Positions 43,829-52,793 of a DNA stretch of 64,000 bases are shown one piece after another (the first letter of the stretch is position 1; each line of letters begins with the position of its first letter). The stretch lies in IMG/VR virus record IMGVR_UViG_3300032069_000007, positions 1-64,000 of that record; one strand, given 5' to 3'. Below the pieces are notes generated by a model, which searched no databases, was not told the DNA's origin, and worked only from the letters and a program-made list of their open reading frames with translations. A program made the translations under genes and the position numbers. The stretch comes from a virus.

Positions 43829-46800
43829 GGTCTTAGGCAGGCAGGGCAACCGGCTCAACATCGCGCGCCGGGAGTGCTCCTGCGAGGTCAAGTTGCCGTT
43901 TGGCCTGCGCTTCACCGACGGCGGCAAGATGCACCGGGTCCACGTCTGCCCGCAGTGCGAGCGCCTCCACGGGTACGAGGACATCCGTAAGGGAACCCTG
44001 CTGCGCAGTCAAGTCGTCTTCGCCCCCGGGTTGCCGCTCTTATCGAAGGCACTCGAGCTCAAGGCCGGCCAGCGCTGGGTAACGCTGCATCCGGATGCCG
44101 AGAACCCAGAAAACTACGTCCACGTCCTGATCCAAGAGCACCCCGATGGCACAGCAAGCGTCATTCGGGGAGCTGAGGGCAAGCTCAACTACCTGCGGCT
44201 GACAAAACTCAAATCGCCGGAGGACTGGCAGGAATCCGGAAAGCGCCTTGCCGAGGAGCGCGAGAGGCGGCGGAAAGAGCGTGAGGCCGCGATGACCGAA
44301 GAGGAGCGCCAGACCACGCACGACGTAGAAGCTGGCATACTGGCCCGCAAGGAGCTGGAGGACGCCAAGTACGTATCGCAGGTGATGGAGGCGCACGGGA
44401 TAGGCGAGTCCGACTGGAAGCTCGAAGAAAAGACCTTGGTAGCCCTGCCGGGGAAGTCACGCGAGATGGCCGAGAAGCAGCACCTCCGCAAGATGGTCAC
44501 GGTGGCGAACAAGCTCGTGGACCGCACGCGCAAGGATCTGCTGGACGCTCACGACCGATTGGCCGAAGCCGAGCTCGGCGATATGCCGCTCGGGGACGTA
44601 GGTATCGAGCGGCCACTCGAGGGCAAAGGAAGCGGGTATATCGCCGCAGTCGAGAACGCGGCAGAGGCGGCTGGTCTAAGCGTCAGGCAGAAGATCGCGG
44701 AGAAGGAGGACATAAGCTGGAGAGGGTTCCTTGACCGAAGCGACGGCGATCCTCTCAAGGCTGCCGAGAAGCTCGCAGCGGTCCAGCGCCTGCACGCAGC
44801 GCTCCGCGAGGTTCGTGAACCGATCAAGGAGCTCAGAACCGCCGGCCTATTGGATAGGCCGCTGAAACCGGAACTTCCGCCAACCGAGAAGATCGCTGAC
44901 ATCCTCGTGGCGCAGAAGCAGCACACCGACTACGAGCGGCAGTACCGACAGGTGAAGGGTGAGATAGAGGAACACGGGGTTCCCAAGGCCGCTCTTGAGG
45001 TCGTGACGGAACTCAGGCCGGAGGAGGTCGAGGAGATCATCAGGGCCGCTGCCGCAAAGCCCTTAGACGAGGAAGCCGCCAAGGACAAGGTCGCCGAGGA
45101 ACTGGCCGAGGATGCGATGCAGCGTGCGGCCGAGAGGCTGCTTGCGACCGCCGACAAGGAGGAGGCCCTTCAGCCACTCCGCAAATACGTGACGATGGGG
45201 CATTACGACAGTTTGAACCGCTCCTGCCTCGCGGCAACGCGCACCCCCCTGCCCCTCGGCCGTCTTCAGGCCGACATCCTGGGACCAGAGGCCAGTGCCC
45301 AGGTGCTCGCCGCCCATCTCAGAGAAACGCTCTCGGACACGGATTACAGGGCAGCACTCCACGGCGTTGCCAACTACCATCGCAACTATCAGCGGCAGGC
45401 AAGCGAACAGGCCCTCCAGTCGTACGCGTCGACAAAGCAGCAGGCCGACGAACTCTCCGAGCGCCCGATATCCGACATCGGGTCTCTTGTTGAGGCACAG
45501 GTTGCGAATGCCGACCGGATTGACCTCGTTGACGAGGCGCGGGAGACTCTCGGCGTGGCGCTCGGACGGCTGGAAGCTACGGCTGCGCTTGTCCAAGCGC
45601 TTGAGCTTCAACACGCACGCAAGGGAGTGCCGGAAGAGCTGCGGGTTCCGCTCGGTGCTATCTCAAATCAGCAGGCCATTGCGCAAGCGCGCGTGCTGGG
45701 ACTCAGCCACCCTGTCATGGAGGAGATGGAGCCGGGGGTGGAACCCGATTACCGAATCGACTCCGACGGCGTCAACAAGTTCCTGACTATCTTGCCGAAC
45801 GGGGCAGCCAAGCTCGTGACGAAGCCCGATCGGGAGCTCGCAGAGAAGCACGCACTCGCAACCGAGATCAAATCAGGTAGGCGGGATCAGAGGCACTGGC
45901 TCCCCGCAGGAATTGTCTCGAGGCCGCAGAGCACATTCGAGGATCCCGAGAAGCGCGCGGTGCAGTTCTCGGAACCGCTCGAACTCAGGCCCAAAATGCG
46001 GTATGCGGAGGTCAACCGCGGACTCAAGCACTATATCGCGCGGCGTCTAGCGGACGGCCAGGACCCTGAGAGCCTGCGTTCCGACCTGCTTTCGGCAGAG
46101 TTCACCGCGGACCTGCCGGACGATCTTCTGGGAGACGGCGGCGGATCCTACTACAAGGCCCTAAGCGACCTCGGCTGGTTCACCTACAACCAGGTAGAAA
46201 ACAAGTCCCCGGAGGGGCTGGAGGCCATAGCCGAACACGCAGTTGAGGAGTACGAACGCGAACACGGGGCGTCTGAGGAGGTCGCCGCCCTCAACTCGCA
46301 GTCCATCCCACTGAAAGACAGCCCGGTGTGCTACGAGGCTCTCTACAGGGCCGTTGCGGCTCACCCCGAAGCCAGGGTAGCGTTCAAGGCTCTCTCCGAG
46401 CTGACGCCGGAGGAGCGCGGGCTGATCCAGCGCTTCTTCTACCGGGTCATGACCGAGGAGAAGTCGCCCCAGGAAGAGGCTGAGGAGAAGAGGCTTACCG
46501 CAAGACCGACCCAGGCCCCGGCTAGGCAGGAGGCGCTGTGGGCCGAGCAAGAGGTGCCCGCAGAGACGACGGAGGCCCGGAAACCCGCCAAGCCAGGACG
46601 CGAGACCCCGTGGACCCGCTACGTCAAGGCGCAGGGATCTGTCCAACATGCCTATGAGAGTGTCCAGGACGTCATGAGAGGCGCCGTCTCGGCGCAGTTC
46701 GCCAAGCACATGGGAGGCATACTTGGCCGCGAGCTGAAGACCGGCAACAAGCGCATCGCAAACTGGGATGACCACCTTCTCGGGCTCGTTTCTCCAGAAC

Positions 46801-49800
46801 GACAACAGCAGCTCCTGGAGGCGCGGCAGGCAGAAATGGCGCGCAAGCACGCGAGGGTCGCGACTCGCGCCCGGGGCAAGTTCGCAACGGAGGAGCGGCT
46901 CGGCATCAGGCGTGAACGCGCGGAGGCCCTCGATCGGGCCATCCGTGGAGCTGCGCTCTCGCTGTTCAAGGAGAAGCCGCTGCCCGCGATCGAGCGGGTT
47001 ACGATCGGCGCCCGGGCGGAGAAACAGCTCCAGTCCATCTTCCCCTACGTTGCCCAGAACTTTGAGGTTGACCGGCCGGTAGACATCCCTCACGATGTAA
47101 ATATGAGCGAAGGTGAGATGGTAAAGCAGCAGCGCGCGGTGAAGCTGATCGAGGGCCTGAAGCGGCTTTCGCTCAACCTGGGCGTCGGCACCGGCAAGAC
47201 CCTGGTCGCGTTGGGCAGCTTCTCAGACCTGCAAGCACGCGGCGCAGTCAACCGCGCCATCTTCGCTGTGCCAGCCAGCCTTACGGCGCAGTTCGGGTGC
47301 GTTCGGGGCGACACGGAACTCTGTGACCCTATCCGCGGACTCACCATGACATTTGAGGAGTGGCTGCTTTCGGGCCTGAGGCCCTTTGTCTGGACCCGGG
47401 CCGCGGGTGGACAAGTAACCATCGAACTGGCGTCTCGCCCATTCCTGAAGGGCCTTGATCGGATGTATCGCGTGGAGACGGACGATGGAGCGTCAATTGT
47501 TGTGACCGCAAAGCATCGCTTCCTTACGCCGAAGGGTTGGAGGCCGTTGTGCGAGTTGCCCGTCGGCTCGCTTGTTTCTTGCGCCGTCGCTCTGAAGCGT
47601 GCAACAAGCGATGCTCACGGTGGCTCCCGAGCAACTGGAGATTATCGATCCGGTTGTCATCCTTTTGGCCATTACGGTGATGAACGAGCTCATCCGGCTC
47701 CAGATAACGGCCAACGTGCTTTTCCATTATCAGGCGGTGCTCGAGATAGTAACCCAGTGAATTTGCCTGAGGGTGGTCCGGCACAAACAACGCGATGTAG
47801 CCAGCAGAACGCCGAATCCGACCTCCCTTCCAGTTGTTTGCCTTTTCGCCCTTGTGACGGTTGGCATTGCCGAGTCTTGGAACGTCGAGCTTCTTCAGGC
47901 GAAGCCGAACCGCATCCTCGCTTGCGCCGTTATCCAAAATGCGGGCTATCTCCGAACACGACCGCCCCTGCTCAGCCAACTCTCGCAACCGCTCGTCGCT
48001 CCACTCGTACCCAGGTGGCCTGCGCCCGTTCAGGCGGAGTTTCCGCATTCGACGAAGGACGGTCGCTTGTGTTGTCCCAAAGTAACGAGCCAGCCAAGAT
48101 AGCGATCTCCCTTCTTGAACGAAGCGGCGGAGGTCGTTCTCATCTATGGAATGAGGTCGACGACCAGTGCGCAGAGCCTCGGAAAGCCCAAGAGCCCTCA
48201 CCCGACGAGCCAAGTAGCTCTGACTCCTCCCGGTCTGCCGTGACATCCAAATGCAGGTTCGATCCTCGGCAACCCAATCCCGCAGTTGCTGATCCGGGAC
48301 GGCGGCGTATTCTGGGAGACTTGGCGGAGTCAGTCCCAATTCAAGCAAGCGCCGCCGAAGCGTGTGCCGTGCAAGGCCGAATTGGCGCTCCATCCAAGCC
48401 AGCGACCTTCCCTGGCTGTGGTAGCGCCTCAATGCCGTTTCATCAACCTGTTTCGTCGGTTGGCTCATGCACCCAGTATAGCACAATTCGCAACATCTCG
48501 GAAGTGGGGCTTGCCCTTGTCTTCGACATCGCAGTTGCACGGACACACAACTACTGGGCTGGCGGGTTCTGGAATCACAATTCGGAAGCCTTGAGGTTCT
48601 ACGAACCTGGCAGGTTCAAATGGTTCGCCGACCCGACGGCCAGCGCTGAGGACCGCCGGGCCGCCTATACTGATCCCGATCGGCAGATATGCGTTGTCAC
48701 CCATCAGGCCCTCAGAGACGACCTCGTCTGGGCGGTGGGCCAGGATCGGTTCGGGGGCAATGTACGAAAAGCGGAAGACTGGATGCGTGCGGCTCCCGAG
48801 GACGAACGCAGGCACGAGGTACGTGCGGCAGCGGAGAAACAAGGGTGGAAGTGGGACATGTGTTTGCCGTACGAGGCTCCGGTGGCGATGGCGGACGGAA
48901 CAACTCGCAGGATCGGAGATCTCGTGGAATCCCGATCAAGCGATCCCGTGCTGTCACTCAACCTTCAGAGCGGTAGGTTGGAGGCCAAGTCAGTGTCCGA
49001 TTGGTTGCGCTTGGAGTGCCCGCACCCCCAACTCTACCGAATCCTCGCGGGCGAAGCAAGCGTGATATGCACAGGTGATCATAAGATATGGACACTCGGT
49101 AGGGGGTATGTCCGCGCTTGCGAGGTGCGAGTAGGTGACCGACTTTTGGCTTTACAACCGACCGACTCTCTGCTAGAATTGGAACACGATACCTTGAACC
49201 GGGGTGACAGAAATGGCAGTGAGGGATATGTTGGTCGGAACGCTTCTGGGCGATGCCTCGATGGGCCAGAGCGCTGCCGGGACGCCGCGAGTAACGATCA
49301 AGCACTGTCCCGCGCAAGAGGATTATCTATTCCACAAGTACGATCGACTGAGATCAATATGCCCATCTGCGCCGAAGTTCGTCAGGAACGGGGGATGGGG
49401 CGGCGACCTCTGGGTCTTTCAGACGAGCTGCCTGGATTGGTTGCGGCAGTACCGGGAGATGATGTGGCGCGACGGGAGGCGTCGGATTGCCGACGCCGTG
49501 AAGGATCACTTGACCCCGGAGGCACTGGGTTACTGGTATATGGACGACGGTTCGCTGTCGAACGGGTGTGCCACACTCAGCACACACAGGTATTTGCGGG
49601 AAGATCAACGGAAGCTGCGATCTTGGATCCGCCAACTGTACGAGATCGAGGTTCTGGAACGCTACGACCGAAGGCACGACCGGTTTTATATGGCGATGCG
49701 CAGAGAGGCGACGCGCCGGTTTGTGGCACTTCTGAGTCCCCACGTGCCGGAGTCCATGAGATACAAGCTGAATGTGCCGAATGCGGAGTTGCTGCCGTAC

Positions 49801-51371
49801 ATAGCGCCAACCCCGGAGGCCCTGCCGGGACGACTGTGCGTGATCTGCGGTCAGCGGTATGCCTTTCAGCAGGTCTGCGACTCTCCGGAATGCAAGCAGA
49901 CCAAGAGGGACTGCGACAACCGGCGTTGGTACGACGCGCACGCTGCCGAGATCTCGGCGAGAACTCACGAGGAGCATCTGCGGAATCTCGGAGAGGGAAC
50001 GTGCGAGGTGTGCAAGAGTCAATTCCTCCGCACCAGTCGCCTCCATGTACGCACGTGCTCGGCGGCATGTCGAGCGGAGTGGAAACGCCGTCGGGCCCTG
50101 GCATGGTACTACCAGAACTGCGATGCCATGAAGCACCAGTAACCTCAGTCGAGTTCACAGATGCGCCTGCGTTTGTCTATGACATAACGGTGGAGGAGAA
50201 CCACAACTTCTTCGGCTACGGCCTCCTCGTCTCCAACTGTCTTGTTGATGAGGGTCAGGATATTCTCCGCCGGCTTCATAAAGCCGACAGCCTGATGCAG
50301 CACGCCATCGACGCTCTGTCATATCACACTCCCTATTACATCTATTCCACGGCCGACCCCGTCAAGAACGACTGGTCGGAAGTCCACGACGTTTTGGCAA
50401 AGGTAGCACCCGACCGTTATCCCGCCGCCAGCCGGGAGGAGTTCCACCGCCGTTACGGAATCGACTGCCTCCAGACTCAGCAGGCGCTCAGACAGGAAAT
50501 GCACCCATTCGCCTATGCCGAGCGTATTCCTCTGGGCATCGTGGCAAGCAGGAGGCAGGAGCCAGTGCAGCTCTCTGCCCCAGAGCAATCCGAGTACGAC
50601 GGTGTCCTCCAGGCATATCGAACCGCGCAGACGGCACGGCGCGCCGGAAAGGTAGACGATGCCGTCCCCGCGTTGCGGCAGATGAACCCCCGTGCCTTCG
50701 AGGGCAAAAACGAAGCCGAACAGCGGACAGAGGCGGGGAGGATGTTGCAGTTCCTCTCGGCCGCCAGAGACTCCGCGCTGGACCGAATCGTCAACGCAGG
50801 TTCGGTGCGCGGGGCAGGCGTGCGCATACCGGCCAAACTTGAAACATTGCACGCGTTCGTGCAGTCACGAATAGCAGAGAAGGGCGCTGGCCTCGTCTTC
50901 GCGCACTCGATAGAGGCGCAGAACCAGATCGCGGGATACCTCAAGAGCAAGGGGATCAAGGTGGGCACCCTCTCAGGGTCTGACCCCGGGGCGAAACGCG
51001 AGCGCACGCGCCAGGACTTTCAGGCCGGCAAGTTTGACGTCCTCTGCCTCAGCGATGCTGGATCGACGGGGCTCAACTTGCAGAGGGCCGCATTTTGCTG
51101 TAACTTCGACTCGCCGTATACGGCGAAGACCTACGAGCAGCGGATCGGCCGCATGGAGCGGCTGGGCCAGACCAACCCTGATATGAAGGTTCTGGATCTG
51201 GTTACGACCACTCCCTACGAGCGCGGCCGGAGGCGACTCCTGGAGCGCAAGGGGAAGCTGCGGGAGGCGCTGACCGCGCCTTACGAAATGCTTGATGACA
51301 CCGATTTGGGGAGAGAAATCGCTGAGGCGCGAAGCAGTGAGATCGAGAAGGCAGTACTTAAAGCCGCTTAG
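43812..51371 (+). CDS. SNF2-type helicase polyprotein with two inteins, 2519 aa precursor
   Basis: Exteins are 43812-47297, 48582-48860 and 50238-51371, giving about 1632 residues after splicing. The N-terminus has CSCEV...CPQC and [18 protein letters not shown], a domain shared with the other helicase polyprotein. A long helical region follows. The helicase has Walker [14 protein letters not shown] (Lys1129), [17 protein letters not shown] directly after intein 2, and C-terminal [10 protein letters not shown] and [12 protein letters not shown]. Intein 1 follows SLTAQFG; intein 2 sits just before the Walker B VDEGQ. Start could be GTG 43800. Probably a virion-associated remodeller. Confidence 0.82.
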   Translation: MATVVKVLGRQGNRLNIARRECSCEVKLPFGLRFTDGGKMHRVHVCPQCERLHGYEDIRKGTLLRSQVVFAPGLPLLSKALELKAGQRWVTLHPDAENPENYVHVLIQEHPDGTASVIRGAEGKLNYLRLTKLKSPEDWQESGKRLAEERERRRKEREAAMTEEERQTTHDVEAGILARKELEDAKYVSQVMEAHGIGESDWKLEEKTLVALPGKSREMAEKQHLRKMVTVANKLVDRTRKDLLDAHDRLAEAELGDMPLGDVGIERPLEGKGSGYIAAVENAAEAAGLSVRQKIAEKEDISWRGFLDRSDGDPLKAAEKLAAVQRLHAALREVREPIKELRTAGLLDRPLKPELPPTEKIADILVAQKQHTDYERQYRQVKGEIEEHGVPKAALEVVTELRPEEVEEIIRAAAAKPLDEEAAKDKVAEELAEDAMQRAAERLLATADKEEALQPLRKYVTMGHYDSLNRSCLAATRTPLPLGRLQADILGPEASAQVLAAHLRETLSDTDYRAALHGVANYHRNYQRQASEQALQSYASTKQQADELSERPISDIGSLVEAQVANADRIDLVDEARETLGVALGRLEATAALVQALELQHARKGVPEELRVPLGAISNQQAIAQARVLGLSHPVMEEMEPGVEPDYRIDSDGVNKFLTILPNGAAKLVTKPDRELAEKHALATEIKSGRRDQRHWLPAGIVSRPQSTFEDPEKRAVQFSEPLELRPKMRYAEVNRGLKHYIARRLADGQDPESLRSDLLSAEFTADLPDDLLGDGGGSYYKALSDLGWFTYNQVENKSPEGLEAIAEHAVEEYEREHGASEEVAALNSQSIPLKDSPVCYEALYRAVAAHPEARVAFKALSELTPEERGLIQRFFYRVMTEEKSPQEEAEEKRLTARPTQAPARQEALWAEQEVPAETTEARKPAKPGRETPWTRYVKAQGSVQHAYESVQDVMRGAVSAQFAKHMGGILGRELKTGNKRIANWDDHLLGLVSPERQQQLLEARQAEMARKHARVATRARGKFATEERLGIRRERAEALDRAIRGAALSLFKEKPLPAIERVTIGARAEKQLQSIFPYVAQNFEVDRPVDIPHDVNMSEGEMVKQQRAVKLIEGLKRLSLNLGVGTGKTLVALGSFSDLQARGAVNRAIFAVPASLTAQFGCVRGDTELCDPIRGLTMTFEEWLLSGLRPFVWTRAAGGQVTIELASRPFLKGLDRMYRVETDDGASIVVTAKHRFLTPKGWRPLCELPVGSLVSCAVALKRATSDAHGGSRATGDYRSGCHPFGHYGDERAHPAPDNGQRAFPLSGGARDSNPVNLPEGGPAQTTRCSQQNAESDLPSSCLPFRPCDGWHCRVLERRASSGEAEPHPRLRRYPKCGLSPNTTAPAQPTLATARRSTRTQVACARSGGVSAFDEGRSLVLSQSNEPAKIAISLLERSGGGRSHLWNEVDDQCAEPRKAQEPSPDEPSSSDSSRSAVTSKCRFDPRQPNPAVADPGRRRILGDLAESVPIQASAAEACAVQGRIGAPSKPATFPGCGSASMPFHQPVSSVGSCTQYSTIRNISEVGLALVFDIAVARTHNYWAGGFWNHNSEALRFYEPGRFKWFADPTASAEDRRAAYTDPDRQICVVTHQALRDDLVWAVGQDRFGGNVRKAEDWMRAAPEDERRHEVRAAAEKQGWKWDMCLPYEAPVAMADGTTRRIGDLVESRSSDPVLSLNLQSGRLEAKSVSDWLRLECPHPQLYRILAGEASVICTGDHKIWTLGRGYVRACEVRVGDRLLALQPTDSLLELEHDTLNRGDRNGSEGYVGRNASGRCLDGPERCRDAASNDQALSRARGLSIPQVRSTEINMPICAEVRQERGMGRRPLGLSDELPGLVAAVPGDDVARREASDCRRREGSLDPGGTGLLVYGRRFAVERVCHTQHTQVFAGRSTEAAILDPPTVRDRGSGTLRPKARPVLYGDAQRGDAPVCGTSESPRAGVHEIQAECAECGVAAVHSANPGGPAGTTVRDLRSAVCLSAGLRLSGMQADQEGLRQPALVRRARCRDLGENSRGASAESRRGNVRGVQESIPPHQSPPCTHVLGGMSSGVETPSGPGMVLPELRCHEAPVTSVEFTDAPAFVYDITVEENHNFFGYGLLVSNCLVDEGQDILRRLHKADSLMQHAIDALSYHTPYYIYSTADPVKNDWSEVHDVLAKVAPDRYPAASREEFHRRYGIDCLQTQQALRQEMHPFAYAERIPLGIVASRRQEPVQLSAPEQSEYDGVLQAYRTAQTARRAGKVDDAVPALRQMNPRAFEGKNEAEQRTEAGRMLQFLSAARDSALDRIVNAGSVRGAGVRIPAKLETLHAFVQSRIAEKGAGLVFAHSIEAQNQIAGYLKSKGIKVGTLSGSDPGAKRERTRQDFQAGKFDVLCLSDAGSTGLNLQRAAFCCNFDSPYTAKTYEQRIGRMERLGQTNPDMKVLDLVTTTPYERGRRRLLERKGKLREALTAPYEMLDDTDLGREIAEARSSEIEKAVLKAA
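47524..48468 (-). CDS. HNH endonuclease on the opposite strand within intein 1, 314 aa
   Basis: Starts at ATG 48468 on the minus strand ([17 protein letters not shown]). The N-terminal ~145 residues hold four HTH-like repeats of about 35 residues ([20 protein letters not shown], then [57 protein letters not shown]). The HNH_3-type nuclease follows: [38 protein letters not shown]. The basic tail ([14 protein letters not shown]) overlaps intein block-B codons on the other strand. Codon phase is offset from the host frame. Likely a homing endonuclease that moves the intein. Confidence 0.85.
   Translation of the reverse strand: MSQPTKQVDETALRRYHSQGRSLAWMERQFGLARHTLRRRLLELGLTPPSLPEYAAVPDQQLRDWVAEDRTCIWMSRQTGRSQSYLARRVRALGLSEALRTGRRPHSIDENDLRRFVQEGRSLSWLARYFGTTQATVLRRMRKLRLNGRRPPGYEWSDERLRELAEQGRSCSEIARILDNGASEDAVRLRLKKLDVPRLGNANRHKGEKANNWKGGRIRRSAGYIALFVPDHPQANSLGYYLEHRLIMEKHVGRYLEPDELVHHRNGQKDDNRIDNLQLLGSHREHRLLHASERRRKKQASRRATRTTASNPSA
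48475..48483 (-). promoter_or_regulatory. Extended -10 promoter of the antisense HNH gene
   Basis: Minus strand TGC then TATACT (48480 to 48475), six bases before ATG 48468, so transcription would start at the ATG (leaderless). A candidate -35 (TTCCGA, 17 bases upstream) is weak. Confidence 0.6.
49151..49179 (+). promoter_or_regulatory. Promoter of the LAGLIDADG gene inside intein 2
   Basis: TTTACA (49151-49156), 17-base spacer, TAGAAT (49174-49179) with TGC in front. GGGGTGA precedes ATG 49213, giving a short leader of about 27 bases. Confidence 0.65.
49213..50142 (+). CDS. LAGLIDADG endonuclease in the +1 frame within intein 2, 309 aa
   Basis: Two LAGLIDADG helices are visible: [12 protein letters not shown] near the start and [12 protein letters not shown] about 95 residues on. 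The C-terminus adds zinc fingers CVICGQRY...CDSPEC and CEVCKSQF...CSAAC like those of the HNH genes here. The frame is +1 relative to the helicase/intein. The codon-aligned antisense frame is open opposite this frame (49354-50136), supporting genuine coding. GTG 49204 is an alternative start. It would cut intein-less alleles to spread intein 2. Confidence 0.85.
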   Translation: MAVRDMLVGTLLGDASMGQSAAGTPRVTIKHCPAQEDYLFHKYDRLRSICPSAPKFVRNGGWGGDLWVFQTSCLDWLRQYREMMWRDGRRRIADAVKDHLTPEALGYWYMDDGSLSNGCATLSTHRYLREDQRKLRSWIRQLYEIEVLERYDRRHDRFYMAMRREATRRFVALLSPHVPESMRYKLNVPNAELLPYIAPTPEALPGRLCVICGQRYAFQQVCDSPECKQTKRDCDNRRWYDAHAAEISARTHEEHLRNLGEGTCEVCKSQFLRTSRLHVRTCSAACRAEWKRRRALAWYYQNCDAMKHQ

Positions 51372-51372
51372 T

Positions 51373-51639
51373 ATGGATCACCAAGAGGTTCGTAAGATGC
51401 TTGGTTGGCAGCGGCAACTAGCCCTTATATTCGACGCGTTCGAGCGTGTGCGTTGGGCCGAGGTCATGCGAGAACTTCGGAGGCTCGTCTCCGGCGGCAC
51501 AAGAATGGCTGAGGTGATGCAGCACTGGGTTATCGTCGAAGATGCGTGCGGTCTACGCCTGATGACGCGCGAGCGGGCGGAGGCCGAGTTGGAGGCTTGT
51601 GTCGTGATTCCGCAGGACTTGTACAGACCGCACGGATAA
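51373..51639 (+). CDS. Hypothetical protein, 88 aa
   Basis: ATG 51373 follows the helicase stop directly. Helical protein (LALIFDAFERVRWAEVMRELRRLVSGG) of unknown family, the last gene before the terminator region. A strong ribosome site is not obvious. Confidence 0.5.
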   Translation: MDHQEVRKMLGWQRQLALIFDAFERVRWAEVMRELRRLVSGGTRMAEVMQHWVIVEDACGLRLMTRERAEAELEACVVIPQDLYRPHG

Positions 51640-51669
51640 GATCGTCACTCATTGACAACTGAATAAGCC

Positions 51670-51713
51670 GAACTGTCGAGGACAAGGGGCTTCGAGAGCT
51701 GAACTGTCGAGGA
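51670..51713. repeat. Direct repeat before the terminator
   Basis: GAACTGTCGAGGA occurs at 51670-51682 and 51701-51713, 31 bases apart start to start. Lies in a 131-base gap with a TTGACA (51652) that has no matching -10. Possible operator or activator site for the following sigma-factor unit. Confidence 0.45.
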
Positions 51714-51717
51714 TAGA

Positions 51718-51752
51718 GCGCTCACCCTCCCGTTGGGGGTGGGCGCTTTTTT
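51718..51752 (+). terminator. Rho-independent terminator
   Basis: GCGCTCACCC (51718-51727) pairs with GGGTGGGCGC (51737-51746) with one G-U pair, loop of nine, then TTTTTT (51747-51752). The only clear intrinsic terminator in the window; it ends the polyprotein cassette. Confidence 0.85.
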
Positions 51753-51770
51753 GTTCCCGGGAGGAGGGCA

Positions 51771-52076
51771 ATGGCAAAGAAGCAAGAGCCACAGGACTCA
51801 ACAGAACGGCTGCGGGGCGCGATGGCGGACTCTGCTGTCCGCCTCTCGCACAGCAGGCATCGTGCGGAGGTCATAGCCGGATGTGCAGACAGGCTGCATG
51901 ACCGGGCCGCAGAGCGGATCGGCGAGCTGCGCCAACTTATCGCTGCGGCCAGGTCTGACGCGGATCGCGAGGCGCTGGAAGGCGAGTACCTGACCTTACT
52001 CGCGGCGCGGGCCCGGGCGGCGCAAGTCAAGGGCCTGGCACAGCGTGACGTAGAGCGGCTCTCGGGGGTGGCGTGA
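51771..52076 (+). CDS. Helical hypothetical protein, 101 aa
   Basis: ATG 51771 follows GGGAGGAGGGC. Ala/Arg/Glu-rich and almost wholly helical (RIGELRQLIAAARSDADREALEGEYLTLLAARARA). Immediately precedes and is two bases from the sigma factor gene. Could be a partner or anti-sigma-like protein by position; no motif supports this. Confidence 0.5.
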   Translation: MAKKQEPQDSTERLRGAMADSAVRLSHSRHRAEVIAGCADRLHDRAAERIGELRQLIAAARSDADREALEGEYLTLLAARARAAQVKGLAQRDVERLSGVA

Positions 52077-52077
52077 C

Positions 52078-52707
52078 ATGATTGCGCAGGACCCAACCCA
52101 CCAATCCACGCCGCACGAGTTGTTCGACCGCTACCAGATGCTCGCCCACAAAATGGCCGGCCTCGCCAAGGTTGACCCAGAGACGAGAAGAGACCTGGAC
52201 CAAGAGGCCCTGATCGCTCTCTATGAAGCCAGCCAGAAGTACGATGCCGGACGTAGGTTGCCATTCCCCAGTTTTGCGCGCATCTACATCCGGGGGAGGA
52301 TAAATCACTATCTTCGCGACCACCTCGACATGATCCGAACGCCCTGCCGTGTCTGGGAGGGGGGCGGCCCACCAGTGCCCTGTATTTTGGAAGCCGACTA
52401 CGGCTTCCAGACGCTACAGAAACAAGCAGATTTTGACGGGTACGACTGGCACCCGGGCCTCGATAATCTGCCGGACCAGGGACGGGGGCAAGTCCTCAGG
52501 GCGATAACGAGAGCTCTGGCCGCGATCCGAGTAAGCGCAGTCGACCGCCGGATACTAGCCGCAGTTTTCTTGGAGGAACGCGAGCCGGAGGAGACCGCGA
52601 AGGTCCTCGGGGTCGCTCCTCAGCGGGTGCAGGATGCCATAGACAGGCACCTCGGCAAGCTCAGATGGAGGGTGGCCCAGATGCTGGAGTTCTATGCGGC
52701 ACTTTAA
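52078..52707 (+). CDS. Phage sigma70-family RNA polymerase sigma factor, 209 aa
   Basis: Region 2-like helix pair at about residues 15-85: LAHKMAGLAKVDPETRRDLDQEALIALYEASQKYD then FPSFARIYIRGRINHYLRDH. Region 4 is at about 145-205: VSAVDRRILAAVFLEEREPEETAKVLGVAPQRVQDAIDRHLGKLR. Region 1.1 and a full region 3 are absent, as in small alternative factors. It could redirect host polymerase to late phage promoters. It ends inside late-element copy D and sits just before the capsid assembly genes. Confidence 0.78.
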   Translation: MIAQDPTHQSTPHELFDRYQMLAHKMAGLAKVDPETRRDLDQEALIALYEASQKYDAGRRLPFPSFARIYIRGRINHYLRDHLDMIRTPCRVWEGGGPPVPCILEADYGFQTLQKQADFDGYDWHPGLDNLPDQGRGQVLRAITRALAAIRVSAVDRRILAAVFLEEREPEETAKVLGVAPQRVQDAIDRHLGKLRWRVAQMLEFYAAL

Positions 52708-52716
52708 AGGTGGTAA
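52695..52716 (+). promoter_or_regulatory. Late-gene element, copy D
   Basis: TGCGGCACTTTAAAGGTG; the TAA is the sigma factor stop. Differs from the others inside the loop but keeps CACT/GGTG pairing. 78 bases before the protease ATG. Confidence 0.5.
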
Positions 52717-52733
52717 CGTCACGGCTGCACCTG

Positions 52734-52778
52734 CGGCCGGGGTTAGGTATCCCGTCAGGGGTAGACCGGCCCCGGCCG
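52734..52778 (+). other. Long-range RNA hairpin before the protease gene
   Basis: CGGCCGGGG (52734-52742) pairs perfectly with CCCCGGCCG (52770-52778) over a 27-base loop. No T-run. Lies between late element D and ATG 52794, possibly controlling translation of the protease polyprotein. Confidence 0.45.
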
Positions 52779-52793
52779 TGGGGCTTGACCTAT

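Larger units (their letters stand above)
47298..48581 (+). mobile_element. Intein 1, with antisense HNH gene
   Basis: Cys1 is codon 47298-47300. Block A reads [14 protein letters not shown]; block [15 protein letters not shown] with T-x-x-H; blocks [23 protein letters not shown] then Ser+1 at 48582. Length 428 residues. The splicing blocks use only about the first 95 and last 38 residues. The middle reads as a Ser/Arg/Pro/Gly-rich sequence that is the antisense shadow of the HNH gene at 47524-48468. The frame has no stop across the whole interval. Confidence 0.85.
48861..50237 (+). mobile_element. Intein 2, with +1-frame LAGLIDADG gene
   Basis: Cys1 is codon 48861-48863 ([21 protein letters not shown]). 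Block B reads [11 protein letters not shown] (T-x-x-H). Blocks F/G read [22 protein letters not shown], then Cys+1 at 50238. The penultimate residue is Ser, not the usual His. Length 459 residues; splicing blocks use about the first 112 and last 36. The intervening codons are the out-of-frame shadow of a LAGLIDADG gene at 49213-50142. It is inserted directly before the helicase Walker B VDEGQ. Confidence 0.85.

Noticed and set aside
46161-47093. 310-codon minus-strand frame before intein 1
   Set aside because: Aligned shadow of the helicase coding sequence.
49354-50136. 260-codon minus-strand frame in intein 2
   Set aside because: Shadow of the LAGLIDADG gene; used only as evidence for that gene's true frame.
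51652-51680. Sigma70 promoter starting with TTGACA
   Set aside because: No acceptable -10 hexamer at 16-18 bases (GTCGAG at 17).
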